A DNA stretch of 64,000 nt from Streptomyces armeniacus (GCF_003355155.1 NZ_CP031320.1:4889367-4953366); one strand, 5' to 3'; shown: positions 17,747 through 28,691, numbered from the stretch's first letter. Program-made: numbers and translations. The notes: generated by a model from the sequence alone, not told the origin.

Positions 17747-19078
17747 ATGGAGAAGCTTGAGGCTCAGGACCCGCGGAGGATCGGTGGGTACCGGCTGATC
17801 GGCAGGCTCGGCGAGGGCGGCATGGGCCGGGTCTACCTCGCCCGCAGCGACCGGGGCCGCACGGTCGCGGTCAAGCTGGTGCGGAACGAGCTGACCCAAC
17901 AGGAGGAATTCCGGGCGCGCTTCAGGCAGGAGGTACGGGCGGCACGCCGGGTCGGCGGCGTGTGGACCGCGCCTGTCCTGGACGCCGACACGGAAGCCGA
18001 GACTCCGTGGGTGGCGACCGGGTACATCGCGGGCCCCTCCCTTCAGAAGGTCATCGGCGAGAGCCAAAGACCCCTGCCCGAACGCTCCGTGAGACTTCTG
18101 GCGGCCGGACTCGCCCGCGCGCTGCAGGCCGTGCACGCCGCGGGCATCGTCCACCGGGACCTCAAGCCCTCCAATGTGCTGATCACCATCGACGGGCCAC
18201 GCGTCATCGACTTCGGCATCGCCCGCGCGCTCGAGGCGACCGTCGCGGGCGACGGCCTCACGCACACCGGAGCGATTGTCGGCACGCCCGGCTTCCTCTC
18301 CCCCGAGCAGGTGCGCGGGGACCGGCTGACGCCGGCCAGCGACATCTTCTGCCTCGGTTCGGTGCTGGCGTACGCGGCGACCGCGCAACTCCCGTTCGGC
18401 GGCGCCAACAGTGGCGTGCACGCGATCCTCTACCGCATCGCGCAGGAGGAAGCGCAGCTCAGCGAACTGCCGGAGGGCCTCCGCGAGCTGGTCACCAGCT
18501 GTCTCGCGAAGGACCCGGCCGAACGGCCCACGCTGGAGCAGCTGCTGGAGCGCACCGCCGATCCGGAGACCGCCCCGGACGCCCTGGACGCGCCCGACGA
18601 GCCGTGGCTGCCCGGCTCGCTGATCGCCCAGCTGGGGCGGCACGCCACCGAGTTGCTGGAGGCGGAACACCCCAGCGGCGATTCGGACGGCCGCGGTGCC
18701 CAACTCGCCCTGCCGCCGGCACCCGGGGATGCGCCCGCGCCCCCGCCCGCGGCACCGGCCGCAGCGGCGGCCGGGGCCGGGGCGCCCGCCGGGCCCACGG
18801 ACGCGTCGGACTCGCCGGCGGACGCGTGGCCCGCTGCCGCCGGTTCGCCGCCCGCGCATCCGCCCACCACCGCGGACACGGGCCCGCCGCCCGTCGCGCC
18901 GCCTGCGGCGGCTGCCGCGGCCGCCGCGGAGGGCCCGTCCACGCCACCCACCCTGCACGGCCTGCCGACCGAGGTGAGCGGGCCCGGCTCCGTGCCCGCC
19001 CCACCGCCCGTCTCTCAACCACATCTGACGCTGCCGACCACGGCATCGGCACAAGTCTGCGTGGGTGTCGACGTCTGA
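17747..19078 (+). CDS. serine/threonine protein kinase (PknB type), apparently C-terminally truncated
   Basis: A 443-residue Hanks-type kinase. Seen in order: Gly loop GEGGMGRVYLA, Lys in VAVKLV, catalytic loop VHRDLKPSNVL, DFGIARAL, activation segment GTPGFLSPEQ. After about residue 285 comes a 150-residue Pro/Ala-rich linker that simply ends at QVCVGVDV; the transmembrane helix and sensor or propeller domain usual in Streptomyces kinases with such linkers are missing. The next gene begins 14 bases inside its 3' end in another frame and is a PKS relic, so this looks like a recombination junction. The kinase domain itself appears active. Confidence 0.88.
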   Translation: MEKLEAQDPRRIGGYRLIGRLGEGGMGRVYLARSDRGRTVAVKLVRNELTQQEEFRARFRQEVRAARRVGGVWTAPVLDADTEAETPWVATGYIAGPSLQKVIGESQRPLPERSVRLLAAGLARALQAVHAAGIVHRDLKPSNVLITIDGPRVIDFGIARALEATVAGDGLTHTGAIVGTPGFLSPEQVRGDRLTPASDIFCLGSVLAYAATAQLPFGGANSGVHAILYRIAQEEAQLSELPEGLRELVTSCLAKDPAERPTLEQLLERTADPETAPDALDAPDEPWLPGSLIAQLGRHATELLEAEHPSGDSDGRGAQLALPPAPGDAPAPPPAAPAAAAAGAGAPAGPTDASDSPADAWPAAAGSPPAHPPTTADTGPPPVAPPAAAAAAAAEGPSTPPTLHGLPTEVSGPGSVPAPPPVSQPHLTLPTTASAQVCVGVDV

Positions 19079-20834
19079 TCTCGATCGTGTGTTTGTTGCA
19101 CGAGCCCGCGCCCACCGCGACCGCCGCCGAAGCGTCCCGCACCTCACCAACAAACAGCCGAGCCCCCACGTGGTGCCCCCCGCGCGCGTACGGCCCGGCC
19201 GGGTGGCGTTCGTGGTGCCGGCGCCGCGCGCGCAGTCACTGGAGTCGGTACGCGGTCTGCTGCGGTCGTCGGCCGTGTTCGCGGAGGAGATGGAGCGGTG
19301 CGCCGAAGCCCTCACCCCGCACACCGGCTGGAACCTCCTCGACACACTCCACGGCACCCCCGACGCACCCTCCCCGGGCCGGCCCGAAGCCCTCGCCCCG
19401 GCACTGTTCGCCGTCCAGGTGTCCCTGGCCGCGCTCTGGCGCGCCTTCGGTGTGGCATCGGAAGCCGTACTGGCCGAACCCGGCGGGGAGTTGGCGGCGG
19501 CGGTGATCGAGGGGACCCGCCCCCTCTCCGAAGCGGCGGGTGAGGTGGCCCGCTCCGCCGCGGAGAACGACTCTCCGGAGAACGACGCGCCGGAGAACGA
19601 AGGCGGGGACGACGCGCTGTCTGCCACGGTACGGGACCGCGTGGCGCAGGGGTTCCGTGCCTTTCTCGAGATCAGTCCGCAGCCGTCCCTCACGGACACG
19701 GTCACGGCGGCGCTCACGACGGCCGACTGCGAGCCCGACGACGTACACGTCACTCCGCCACTCCCCGAAGGGGTCGAGGAGGCCGAGCAGTTCTGGCGGT
19801 CGCTGGCCGCGGCCGGCGTCGGCGGAGTCCGCGTCGACTGGCCCGCCCTGTACGCGGGGCGGCAGATGCCCCGCGTCAAGCTGCCGACGTACCCGTTCCA
19901 GCGGCAGCGCTACTGGTTCTCGGAACCGGACACCGCGTCCGCCGCAGCCACCCCCCGCCCCGAGGCGGAGAGCGACCGCCCGTCCGGGGCCTTCACGTCG
20001 CTGCTGCACCGGGCGCACATCACCGGCACCCTGTCCGACGCCGTGCCGGTGATCACCGGCGCCTCGAAGTTCCGGCCGTCGTTCTCCTCGCTCGCGGAGC
20101 TGGGCGAGACCGCGGGGTCCATCGTGGTCTCCGAAGGGGCGGCGGACCCGGCGGTGGTGTGCGTCCCCTCGTTCCTCGCGGGTTCGGGGCCGCACCAGTT
20201 CGCGCTGCTGGCCTCGGAGTTCGCGCCGCGGCTGCCGGTCTCCGCGCTCGTTCTGCCGGGCTTCGGGAAGGGCCAGCCGCTGCCGGCCTCGTGGCAGGTG
20301 GCCGTCGAGGCGATGGCGCAGGCCGCGCTGAAGGCGGCGGCCGGCCGGCCGCTGGCGCTGGTCGGCCACTCGGTCGGCGGCCTGATGGCGCAGGCGGTCA
20401 CCGAGCGGCTGGAGAGCCACGGCCACCGGGTCGAGGGCGTCGTCATGATCGACACCTACGACATCGACGACGCCGGCGAACGGGAGGCGCTGTTCGTCTG
20501 GGCCATGGGCGAGATCCTCCACCGTGACCCGACGGGCCTGGTCGTCAACGACGACAACCTCATGGCCATGGGCGCGTACCTGCGGCTGTACGAGGAGTGG
20601 GCGCCGGGCCCCGTCGCCGCGCCGACGCTGGCCGTGCGGGCCACCGACCCGGAAGCGGAACTCCACGCCCCCATCGATCCGACGTGGAAGGCCGCCGACT
20701 TCGCCGAGTCGCTTCCCGCCGACCACTTCTCGGTCCTGGAGAGCAAGGCCGCGCTGACCGCGCGCACGATCACCGGCTGGTTCGCGCGCCGGGACGACGA
20801 CAGCACCCGGGTGTCCGGCCCGGAGCAGCGATAA
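19065..20834 (+). CDS. degenerate acyltransferase - thioesterase fusion, relic of a modular type I PKS
   Basis: A 589-residue protein. Residues about 47-275 resemble a PKS acyltransferase with its post-AT linker, ending in the canonical LPTYPFQRQRYWF. The AT is dead: where GHSxGE is expected the sequence is AEPGGEL (near 135), the N-terminal FPGQGxQ is FVVPAPRAQ, and roughly 150 residues including the specificity region are absent between ARSAAEN and FRAFLEISPQPSLT. Residues about 320-575 form a macrolide-type thioesterase with nucleophile GHSVGG (near 432), Asp in IDTYD and His in ADHFSVL, apparently intact. KS, KR and ACP are missing. It may serve as an editing or release TE for the cluster. 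The GTG start is uncertain. Confidence 0.8.
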   Translation: MSTSDLDRVFVARARAHRDRRRSVPHLTNKQPSPHVVPPARVRPGRVAFVVPAPRAQSLESVRGLLRSSAVFAEEMERCAEALTPHTGWNLLDTLHGTPDAPSPGRPEALAPALFAVQVSLAALWRAFGVASEAVLAEPGGELAAAVIEGTRPLSEAAGEVARSAAENDSPENDAPENEGGDDALSATVRDRVAQGFRAFLEISPQPSLTDTVTAALTTADCEPDDVHVTPPLPEGVEEAEQFWRSLAAAGVGGVRVDWPALYAGRQMPRVKLPTYPFQRQRYWFSEPDTASAAATPRPEAESDRPSGAFTSLLHRAHITGTLSDAVPVITGASKFRPSFSSLAELGETAGSIVVSEGAADPAVVCVPSFLAGSGPHQFALLASEFAPRLPVSALVLPGFGKGQPLPASWQVAVEAMAQAALKAAAGRPLALVGHSVGGLMAQAVTERLESHGHRVEGVVMIDTYDIDDAGEREALFVWAMGEILHRDPTGLVVNDDNLMAMGAYLRLYEEWAPGPVAAPTLAVRATDPEAELHAPIDPTWKAADFAESLPADHFSVLESKAALTARTITGWFARRDDDSTRVSGPEQR

Positions 20835-20843
20835 GGGGACACC

Positions 20844-22120
<1,277 letters not shown>

Positions 22121-22124
<4 letters not shown>

Positions 22125-22618
22125 CCGGGCGCGAGGGACCGGCCGGCCCGCTTGAGCAGCGCGGGCACGACCAGCTGGTGGACGGGCTGGGCCGTACGCC
22201 AGAGGAGGTTCCCGGCCGGCCGCAGGAAGTGCACCGCGGTGGCCCACACGACACTGTCGCCCCCGGCCAGCACGGCGTTGTAGGTGGCCACGCTCCCGGA
22301 ATGGCCCTCCAGTACAAGCGAGTCGAAGCTCTCGTCCTGCGTGGACACCGGGCCGGACAGGTGCCAGCCCAGGATGTGGTCGCCGGAGGACCGGGGCCCC
22401 AGCCGCAGCCGGAGCACCTGGGTCCAGCCCAGCACCAGAAAGCCCCGGAGCGGCGCGGGGGCGCCCTCGAAGGTCGCCCGCCCCCATTCCTCGGGCGGGA
22501 CGGAACGGGCGTCGCGGGCCGGCAGCTCGTACGCGGACATGTAGTGCGCGTCCTTGAACTCCCTGCTGTTCAGGAGGGTTTCCGGCACGTCGACCCGGCG
22601 TGCTCGCGGACTGGCCAT
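22121..22618 (-). CDS. DUF2867-like small protein
   Basis: A 165-residue protein, convergent with and overlapping the end of aceA by 4 bp. It resembles DUF2867/SRPBCC-like proteins: [36 protein letters not shown] contains the characteristic W-ATFEGAP pattern (segments RATFEGAP and LGWHLSG), and the C-terminal half has [30 protein letters not shown]. The N-terminal motif [20 protein letters not shown] is typical. Such proteins may bind hydrophobic ligands. Role in the cluster is unknown. Confidence 0.7.
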
Positions 22619-22800
22619 CAGGAGGAGCTCCCTCGGTTCGGAATCTGGGAGGAACAGTGCAACTCACTGGAAAACAGGAGTAATTGGAACGCGTGGAGTG
22701 TACCCGGAACCTCCCCCCTGACACCGGCTACCGCGGTTCCGGCTGTCGCGGTCGCGGTGCCGCCCCCGGGACAGCCACACCGCGGACTTCGGGAGAACCC

Positions 22801-23652
22801 ATGGTGAAATCGGTGATGCAGAACGTCTCGGACACCGCACGCTGGGTGGCCGAGTACCGGGCACGGGAACACGCCCGGCCCGACGCTCTCTTCAAGGATC
22901 CGTACGCGGCCGGGCTCGCCGGCGAACGCGGCCGGATCATCGCGGAGGAGGCCAAGCGCTCCTTCGGCAACGGCTGGTTCTTCATCGCACGGACCAAGCT
23001 GATCGACGACCTGATCGCGACCTGTCTCGCGGAGGGCTGCACCCGGGTGGTCAACCTCGCCGCCGGGTTCGACACCAGGCCGTACCGGCTGGACCTCCCG
23101 GCCGACCTGGAGTGGATCGAGGTGGATCTTCCGCCGCTGCTGCAGGAGAAGGAGCAGGCACTCGCGGGGGAGACCCCGCGGTGCCGGCTGCAGCGCGTCC
23201 CGGCCGACCTCGCCGACGCCGACGCGCGACGCGATCTCCTCTCCCGTACGCTCGGCGGCCCCGGCCGCACGCTCGTCGTCACCGAGGGGCTGCTGCTGTA
23301 TCTGGAGGCCCCGCAGGTACGGGAGCTCACCTCGCAGTTGCGGTCCTGCCAGGCCGACTGGTGGATCACGGACATCGTCAGCCCCACTGTGGTGAAGATG
23401 TCCGCCAAGGCGGGCCGGATCAACAACGCCCCCGTCGTCTTCGGCCCGCCCGAAGGCGCGGCGTTCTTCGAACAGGACGGCTGGAAGGTCGAGTCCGTCT
23501 CCACCCAGCTGTCCGCCGCGGCGAGGTGGAAGCGCCTCTCCCCCGCGATGCGGCTGCTGGCCAGGCTGCCCGAGCCCGATCCGCGGCGGCCCGGCCGCGC
23601 CCCGTGGGGCGCGGTGCTGCGGCTGGGGGGCCACGGCTCCGCCGGCCCGTGA
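22801..23652 (+). CDS. class I SAM-dependent methyltransferase, LCMT/TIGR00027 type
   Basis: A 283-residue methyltransferase of the leucine-carboxyl-methyltransferase-like family. N-terminal TARWVAEYRA and the DALFKDPYAAGLAG motif, SAM site VVNLAAGFDTRPYRL, acidic EVDLPPLLQ and the post-motif LVVTEGLLLYL are all present. ATG 22801 follows CGGGAGAACCC. Family members methylate carboxyl or hydroxyl groups, often of polyketides. It runs with the ThDP enzyme and ACP genes downstream (74-base gap), so it probably acts on an intermediate made by that pair. Confidence 0.9.
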   Translation: MVKSVMQNVSDTARWVAEYRAREHARPDALFKDPYAAGLAGERGRIIAEEAKRSFGNGWFFIARTKLIDDLIATCLAEGCTRVVNLAAGFDTRPYRLDLPADLEWIEVDLPPLLQEKEQALAGETPRCRLQRVPADLADADARRDLLSRTLGGPGRTLVVTEGLLLYLEAPQVRELTSQLRSCQADWWITDIVSPTVVKMSAKAGRINNAPVVFGPPEGAAFFEQDGWKVESVSTQLSAAARWKRLSPAMRLLARLPEPDPRRPGRAPWGAVLRLGGHGSAGP

Positions 23653-23726
23653 GCGGCCCTCGCGTCTCCGCCCCCACAGGTCCCTTCGGAATGCCACCGA
23701 TCACATCTCATGAGGGAGTACCACAG

Positions 23727-26153
23727 ATGCCCGAGTTGCCCCCCGTCAGCTCCACCCACCGCCTGGTGGTCGTGGTCAGCGACGGCGACGCGGTGGGTGC
23801 CGCGGCGAGCCGCGCTCTGACCGATCTGGCCGCACACCGCGAGGCCGTGGTGAGCGTTCCGCCGGCCGCGGCGCCGGCGCGGCAGGACTACGAGGACGTC
23901 GTACGGCGCGGTCTGCGCTTTCTCGACCTGGTCGCGCCCGAGGACCGCTTCACCCTGCTGACGGTCTCCTCGCTGGACGAGGTCGACAAGGCCGCGCTGG
24001 AGGCGGCCGGTGACCGCAGGGCCCTGCTCAGCCTGCTGGTGATCGACCACGGCGATCACCGCTACCGGCTGACCTCGCCGGACGGCCTCAACTCGCGCCT
24101 GGCCGAGCTGGCACGCTCGCTCGGTGACACGGTGGACTTCGCGCCGGGGCCGTGCTCCGTGCAGGTGTACACCGACGAGGACGTCGAGAGCTTCTACTCG
24201 GCGGAGATGTTCAGCCCGCGCTGGCGCCCCGACAGGGAGTGGGTGGTCACCGCGGACATCGCCTGCGCCTTCGTCGACACGGTCCAGCTGCACAGCACCA
24301 GCCGGCTGCGGCCGGAGCTGAAGCCCAGCACCATCGCGAACGCCATCGCCGACTTCCTGGACGCCCAGGCCGGCGACTCCTGGGGGCTGCACTACTACAC
24401 GGGCTCCGGGGTCGCCACGTTCATCGACGACATCGAACGCCGGGCGGTGGACAACGGCAATCCGATCGTGCGCGGGCCGAGCGAGCACAGTCTCGCCTGT
24501 TCGGCGCTGGCGCGCTGGACGCTGGACGAGGCACCGTTCGCGATCGTCGCGACCAGCGGCATGCACGAGGAGTTCCGCGGCACCCTCGCCAACCATGTCG
24601 CCGTACGCACCAAGGGGTTCATCGTGTGCTGCGACTCCCGCGAGGACCAGTGGCACCCGTTCCAGGGCACGATCCACCGCACCGAGGACAGCCGCCCCTC
24701 GCTGCTGGCCCGCGGGTTCCCGGTGGTGCACATCGGCAGGTCCGACGACATCGCGCGGGGGCTGGCCGAGGCGTTCGAGGCGTACTCGGCGGACCGGGGA
24801 CCGGTCATGGTCATCGCCCCCCGCGACGTGCTCCAGACCACCCTTCCCGCCGAGGAGGTGCCGCCCGCCGTCGCGGCGCCCGCGCCGCGCGTCGAGGAGG
24901 TGCGCTCCCCCGCGATCGACGAACTGGCCGAGCTGCTGAACACGGGGCGCAAGCGCATCCTCTGCCAGGTCGGTCCGCTGCGCGAGCGCGCGCAGGAGCT
25001 GATGTACTCGCTGGCGCGCAAGGCCGGCATCGCGCTCGCGGACTCGGTGGCGCAGCCGGGCACCGTCAGCCGCTACCGCGACGGGCGCACGGTCGAGGAG
25101 TTCATCGGCACGCTCAGCATGTACGGCTACTCCGCGCGCGTCCACGAGTACCTCTACCGGGAGGGCGCGATGCGGCCGGCGGACGAGCAGGCCGTGATGT
25201 TCCTGGGCACACAGATCCCGCAGATCGACACGCCATTCTCGGACTCGGCGCTGCGGAAGCTGGCTCCGGTCCAGATCTGCGACCGGGAGACCGACCAGGC
25301 GCCCTTCACCGGCCTGGGCGTGGTCGGCGAGCCGGAGGCCGTCCTGCGCGCCCTCCACGAGCGGCTCGACGTGGACCCGGAGGTGCTGGCGTACCGGCGT
25401 GCCGCCATCGCCTCCACCACCGAGTCGGACGGCGACGTGATCGGCCTGTTGCCGGTGCTGCCCATGACCACCAACCACTTCTTCCGCAGGCTGCGCGGCG
25501 TCCTGGACACGATCATCCGCGAGGACGGCTACGAGTACACCGGCGTGTACGACATCGGGCGCGCGGGCCTGTCCGCCGTCAACAGCCTGCCCCGCACGGG
25601 CCCTTGCGTCTCGGGCTGGTACGGCCGCGGCCTGATGGGCGACGGTCTGATGGCGCTGCCGGGCATCGTCACCCGGCGCGACCGCAACGTCATCTCCTTC
25701 ACCGGGGACGGCACCGCGGCCATGGTGCCGGACGTGATCCCCAGCCTCGTACAGCAGATCGGGGTGGACGGCTCGGAGTTCCCGCACAACCTGACGGTCT
25801 TCCGCTTCGTGAACGGCAGCCACTCCGTGATCCGCACCTACCGCGAGTCGCTGGACCCCTCCGGGGTCAGCGGCCAGACCGGCGTGCTGACCTTCACCCC
25901 GCCGGACTACGAGCACCGCTACGGGCCGCTGACCGTACGCCACCGCCGCATCGCGCGCTGGGGCGACGTGCCGCTCGCCGAGCAGCTGCAGGAGCCGGGG
26001 ACCGTCAACCTGTACTCGGTCCTGGTCGGTCACAACAACGAGGGCGACGGGCTCAGCAGGTTCTCGTCCCTCGGCTGGCAGCGCGACGAGCTCTCCCCGA
26101 AGGCGCTCGCCATGGCAGGACTTCCCATCTCGGCGCAGGAGGCAGCGGAGTGA
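23727..26153 (+). CDS. thiamine-diphosphate-dependent enzyme with long N-terminal extension
   Basis: An 808-residue ThDP enzyme. An N-terminal region of about 200 residues (from HRLVVVVSDGDAVG) has no recognised family. The PYR domain follows, with the cofactor-activating Glu probably in RGPSEHSLAC near 252. A central domain leads to the PP domain, where GDGTAAM (near 660) and Asn in FVNGS (near 695) form the ThDP/Mg motif. The pattern is that of acetolactate synthase or 2-oxoacid decarboxylase relatives. ATG 23727 follows AGGGAG. Its stop overlaps the ACP start (GTGA), implying it loads or elongates an acyl group on that ACP; glyoxylate or a 2-oxoacid is a reasonable but unproven donor. Confidence 0.82.
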   Translation: MPELPPVSSTHRLVVVVSDGDAVGAAASRALTDLAAHREAVVSVPPAAAPARQDYEDVVRRGLRFLDLVAPEDRFTLLTVSSLDEVDKAALEAAGDRRALLSLLVIDHGDHRYRLTSPDGLNSRLAELARSLGDTVDFAPGPCSVQVYTDEDVESFYSAEMFSPRWRPDREWVVTADIACAFVDTVQLHSTSRLRPELKPSTIANAIADFLDAQAGDSWGLHYYTGSGVATFIDDIERRAVDNGNPIVRGPSEHSLACSALARWTLDEAPFAIVATSGMHEEFRGTLANHVAVRTKGFIVCCDSREDQWHPFQGTIHRTEDSRPSLLARGFPVVHIGRSDDIARGLAEAFEAYSADRGPVMVIAPRDVLQTTLPAEEVPPAVAAPAPRVEEVRSPAIDELAELLNTGRKRILCQVGPLRERAQELMYSLARKAGIALADSVAQPGTVSRYRDGRTVEEFIGTLSMYGYSARVHEYLYREGAMRPADEQAVMFLGTQIPQIDTPFSDSALRKLAPVQICDRETDQAPFTGLGVVGEPEAVLRALHERLDVDPEVLAYRRAAIASTTESDGDVIGLLPVLPMTTNHFFRRLRGVLDTIIREDGYEYTGVYDIGRAGLSAVNSLPRTGPCVSGWYGRGLMGDGLMALPGIVTRRDRNVISFTGDGTAAMVPDVIPSLVQQIGVDGSEFPHNLTVFRFVNGSHSVIRTYRESLDPSGVSGQTGVLTFTPPDYEHRYGPLTVRHRRIARWGDVPLAEQLQEPGTVNLYSVLVGHNNEGDGLSRFSSLGWQRDELSPKALAMAGLPISAQEAAE

Positions 26154-26440
26154 CGGCGAACACCGAGGAACAGGCGGAACGCGCCCGCGTACACGACCGG
26201 GTGGTGGCCCTCCTCTCCGAGGCCGCGGTGGTGCCGCGGGAGGACATCGAGGACCCTCGCACCAATCTCCGCGAGGAGATCGGACTGGACTCGATGGACT
26301 TCATCGAGCTGGTGACGGTGCTGGAGCGGGAGCTGGGGCGGCGCGTCGAACGCGAGCAGCTGTCCTACGTGCGGACCGTCGGCGACGTCGTCGACCTGGT
26401 GTGCGCGCTCATCAAGGAGCACGACTCCGCCGGCGCCTGA
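26150..26440 (+). CDS. acyl carrier protein (partner of the ThDP enzyme)
   Basis: A 96-residue ACP. The phosphopantetheine attachment serine is Ser48 in GLDSMDFIEL; helix 1 RVHDRVVALLSEAA and helix 3 VGDVVDLVCALI complete the four-helix fold. It starts at GTG 26150 inside the stop of the ThDP gene, a coupling that argues for a dedicated pair. It is distinct from the second ACP at 42.5 kb, which partners the KS/CLF. The run of rightward genes from 22801 ends here. Confidence 0.93.
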   Translation: MTANTEEQAERARVHDRVVALLSEAAVVPREDIEDPRTNLREEIGLDSMDFIELVTVLERELGRRVEREQLSYVRTVGDVVDLVCALIKEHDSAGA

Positions 26441-26509
26441 CGAGACCGCCCCGCGCCCCGCGGCCGAGAGCCGCCGGGTGCGGGGCGGACCCGCCACAGG
26501 CGGCTTGCT

Positions 26510-27418
26510 TCAGCGGTGCAGGTAGTCCCGCAGGCCGTCCAGGAACGGGGTCAGCCGCGTCTCGTAGTGCTTCTGGAGGGGCTCCAGGTCGGCCACGAAG
26601 TCCTCCAGCATGAAGTCCAGCGCGTTCGGGGTGAGGAGCGAGCCGGGCAGCCCCGCCAGCAGGCGGGCGCCGGGGCGGGCCACGCCGTCCGGGACGTTGA
26701 CGACCGGGCGCTTGCGGCCCACCAGTTCCAGCGCGGTCGTCAGCATGGCCGACATCGTCATCCGCTCCGGGCCGCCGATCTCGAACGTGCCCTCCGGTGC
26801 CCCCGGCTCCGCCGCGCGCGCGACCAGACGGCCGACGTCGTCCACGTAGACGGGCTGGTGGTTCTGCGCGCCGTTCCCGGGCAGGGGCAGCACGGGCAGG
26901 TAGCGGCAGGCGCGGATGATCCGGTTGATGCCGTTGTCCCGGGGCCCGTAGACGAACGCGGGGCGCACGGTGACGTGCTCCATCCCGGAGTCGGCGACGG
27001 CGAGTTCACCGCGCCGGATCGCCTGGAAGTACGGCTTGACCGGGTTCTCCGTGACCCCGACGCCCGCGATGTAGACGTACCGCCGTACGCCCGCCGCGCG
27101 GGCCGCGCGCACCAGGCGCTCGGTGCCCAGGCCGTCGTACTCCAGGAAGCTGTGCCGCCGGCGCGGCTTCTCGAAGGGGTAGTCGGGGAAGTTCGCGCTC
27201 TGCACCACGACGTCGGCGCCCTCGACGGCCGGGCCGAGGGTCGTGGGGTCGAGCATGTCGCCCCAGCGGTAGCCGTCGTGCCGGGCCGCGAGCCGCGCGT
27301 TGTGCGTCACGACAACGACGTCCCAGCCCGCCTCGCGCAGTGCCTCGACACAGGCGCCGCCGATGAACCCGCGGCCGCCGACGACGGCGGCCGTGCCTTG
27401 CGTACCACGTGCGCTCAT
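26510..27418 (-). CDS. NAD(P)H-binding atypical SDR (NDUFA9/epimerase-like)
   Basis: A 302-residue extended/atypical SDR. The nucleotide loop VGGRGFIGGACVEAL is at the N-terminus; YIAGVGVTE and VRPAFVYGPRDNGINR are typical of the NDUFA9-like group. The canonical YxxxK is not obvious (KPYFQAIRRGE stands in its place), so catalysis may be atypical. The C-terminal part, LLTPNALDFMLEDFVADLEPLQKHYETRLTPFL, is helical. It is the last gene of the leftward group that begins with the methyltransferase at 29.9 kb. Likely a ketoreductase or epimerase of the pathway, or a quinone-biosynthesis-like accessory. Confidence 0.83.
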   Translation of the reverse strand: MSARGTQGTAAVVGGRGFIGGACVEALREAGWDVVVVTHNARLAARHDGYRWGDMLDPTTLGPAVEGADVVVQSANFPDYPFEKPRRRHSFLEYDGLGTERLVRAARAAGVRRYVYIAGVGVTENPVKPYFQAIRRGELAVADSGMEHVTVRPAFVYGPRDNGINRIIRACRYLPVLPLPGNGAQNHQPVYVDDVGRLVARAAEPGAPEGTFEIGGPERMTMSAMLTTALELVGRKRPVVNVPDGVARPGARLLAGLPGSLLTPNALDFMLEDFVADLEPLQKHYETRLTPFLDGLRDYLHR

Positions 27419-27503
27419 GTGTGTCCCGTATCAGTGGAGTTCGAGGGAGTTCGTGGATGTCGTGGGAGTTCGTGGGGCACGGCCGGTGCGGAGGGTCCGT
27501 CCG

Positions 27504-28691
27504 CTACAGCATCATCATCCGCATCCGGGTGCCCAGCGAGGGCACCGAGGGCGAGGCCAGCTCGCGGTAGAAGCGCGACGCCAGCTCCATGTTGCGGGCC
27601 ATACGGCGCATCGCCAGGTCGCGGGCCGTGCGCGCGCCCGGCGTGGTGCTGCACAGCACCCGCGCCCACTGGTTGGAGATGCGCTGCGCGTAGGCCGTAC
27701 GGGCCTGCCGCCGCCGCTGGAAGGCGGAGAGCCGGGATGCGCAGAAGTCGCCCGTACGGACGGCCTCTTCGACGACCTCCCGCAGCAGCGGCACGTCCTC
27801 CAGCGTCAGCGAGCCGCCGAGGCCGAGGTGCGGCAGCATGCCGTGCGCCGCGTCGCCCATGAGCACCGCGCCGTCGGTGGCCCAGCGCGGCACGGTGATG
27901 GTCCAGGGCCGGACCACCACGGCGCGCTCGACCTGGTCGAACGCGGTGGCGTACGCCTCGTCGGCGTCGTCGAGGTGGGCGTACTGCCGCAGTGCGCGCT
28001 CGGGATCGGAGACGTCGGTCTCCTGTGCGACGGTGTAGAGCCAGCTCGCCTTCTCGCCGAGGCTCACGCAGCCGCCCGAGCCGTCCGCGGACAGCGCCTG
28101 CCGGGAGGCGCGTTCGGGCAGCGGGCCGCCGACGCCGGTGACGATGGCCTGGCCGCGCGGCTGCCAGCGCGAGGAGGCGAGGCCCAGTTCGCCGCGGAGC
28201 CGTGAGCCGGAGCCGTCCGCGCCGATCAGCAGGGGCGTACGCAGCTCGACGGGGCCGTCGTCGCGCCGCAGCCGTACGGTCCAGGCGGCGCGCTCGCGGC
28301 GCAGGCTCCAGTCGTCGACCGAATCGAAGATCCGCACACCGGCGGCGAGTGCCGCTTCCCGGAGCACGGATTCCAGTCGGGAAGGCCGAATTCCGAGGAA
28401 CGTGCCCGCGCCCAGTTCCGCCAGATCCACGTTCAGCCAGGTGTGTTCCTGGCCGGCGACGAACCAAGTGAGGGATTCCAGTTCCGCACCGCTCCGGAGT
28501 GCTTCCGGAAGCGCCCCCAGCCACCGGAGAGTGCGCGTTCCGGGAGGCCAGAGCAGAAAGCCAAAGATATCCGCCTTGGCTTTCCCGCGTGCTTCGATGA
28601 TCGCTGTGTCGATTCCGGATTCGGCTAGCGCAATGCCCGTGGACAGGCCCGCCAGGCCGCCGCCGACGATAACCGTATCGGGCATCTCCAT
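27504..28691 (-). CDS. FAD-dependent aromatic-hydroxylase-type monooxygenase
   Basis: A 395-residue flavoprotein of the PHBH/UbiH class. It has the FAD GxGxxG motif VGGGLAGLSTG at the N-terminus, GIRPSRLESVLREAA, LIGADGSGSRLR (the DG motif contacting both FAD and NADPH) and LMGDAAHGMLPHLGLGG. Such enzymes hydroxylate or epoxidise aromatic or polyketide substrates. The start is ambiguous among GTG 28715, ATG 28691 and ATG 28685; 28691 is a compromise. It lies between the NDUFA9-like reductase and the methyltransferase, all leftward. Confidence 0.88.
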   Translation of the reverse strand: MEMPDTVIVGGGLAGLSTGIALAESGIDTAIIEARGKAKADIFGFLLWPPGTRTLRWLGALPEALRSGAELESLTWFVAGQEHTWLNVDLAELGAGTFLGIRPSRLESVLREAALAAGVRIFDSVDDWSLRRERAAWTVRLRRDDGPVELRTPLLIGADGSGSRLRGELGLASSRWQPRGQAIVTGVGGPLPERASRQALSADGSGGCVSLGEKASWLYTVAQETDVSDPERALRQYAHLDDADEAYATAFDQVERAVVVRPWTITVPRWATDGAVLMGDAAHGMLPHLGLGGSLTLEDVPLLREVVEEAVRTGDFCASRLSAFQRRRQARTAYAQRISNQWARVLCSTTPGARTARDLAMRRMARNMELASRFYRELASPSVPSLGTRMRMMML

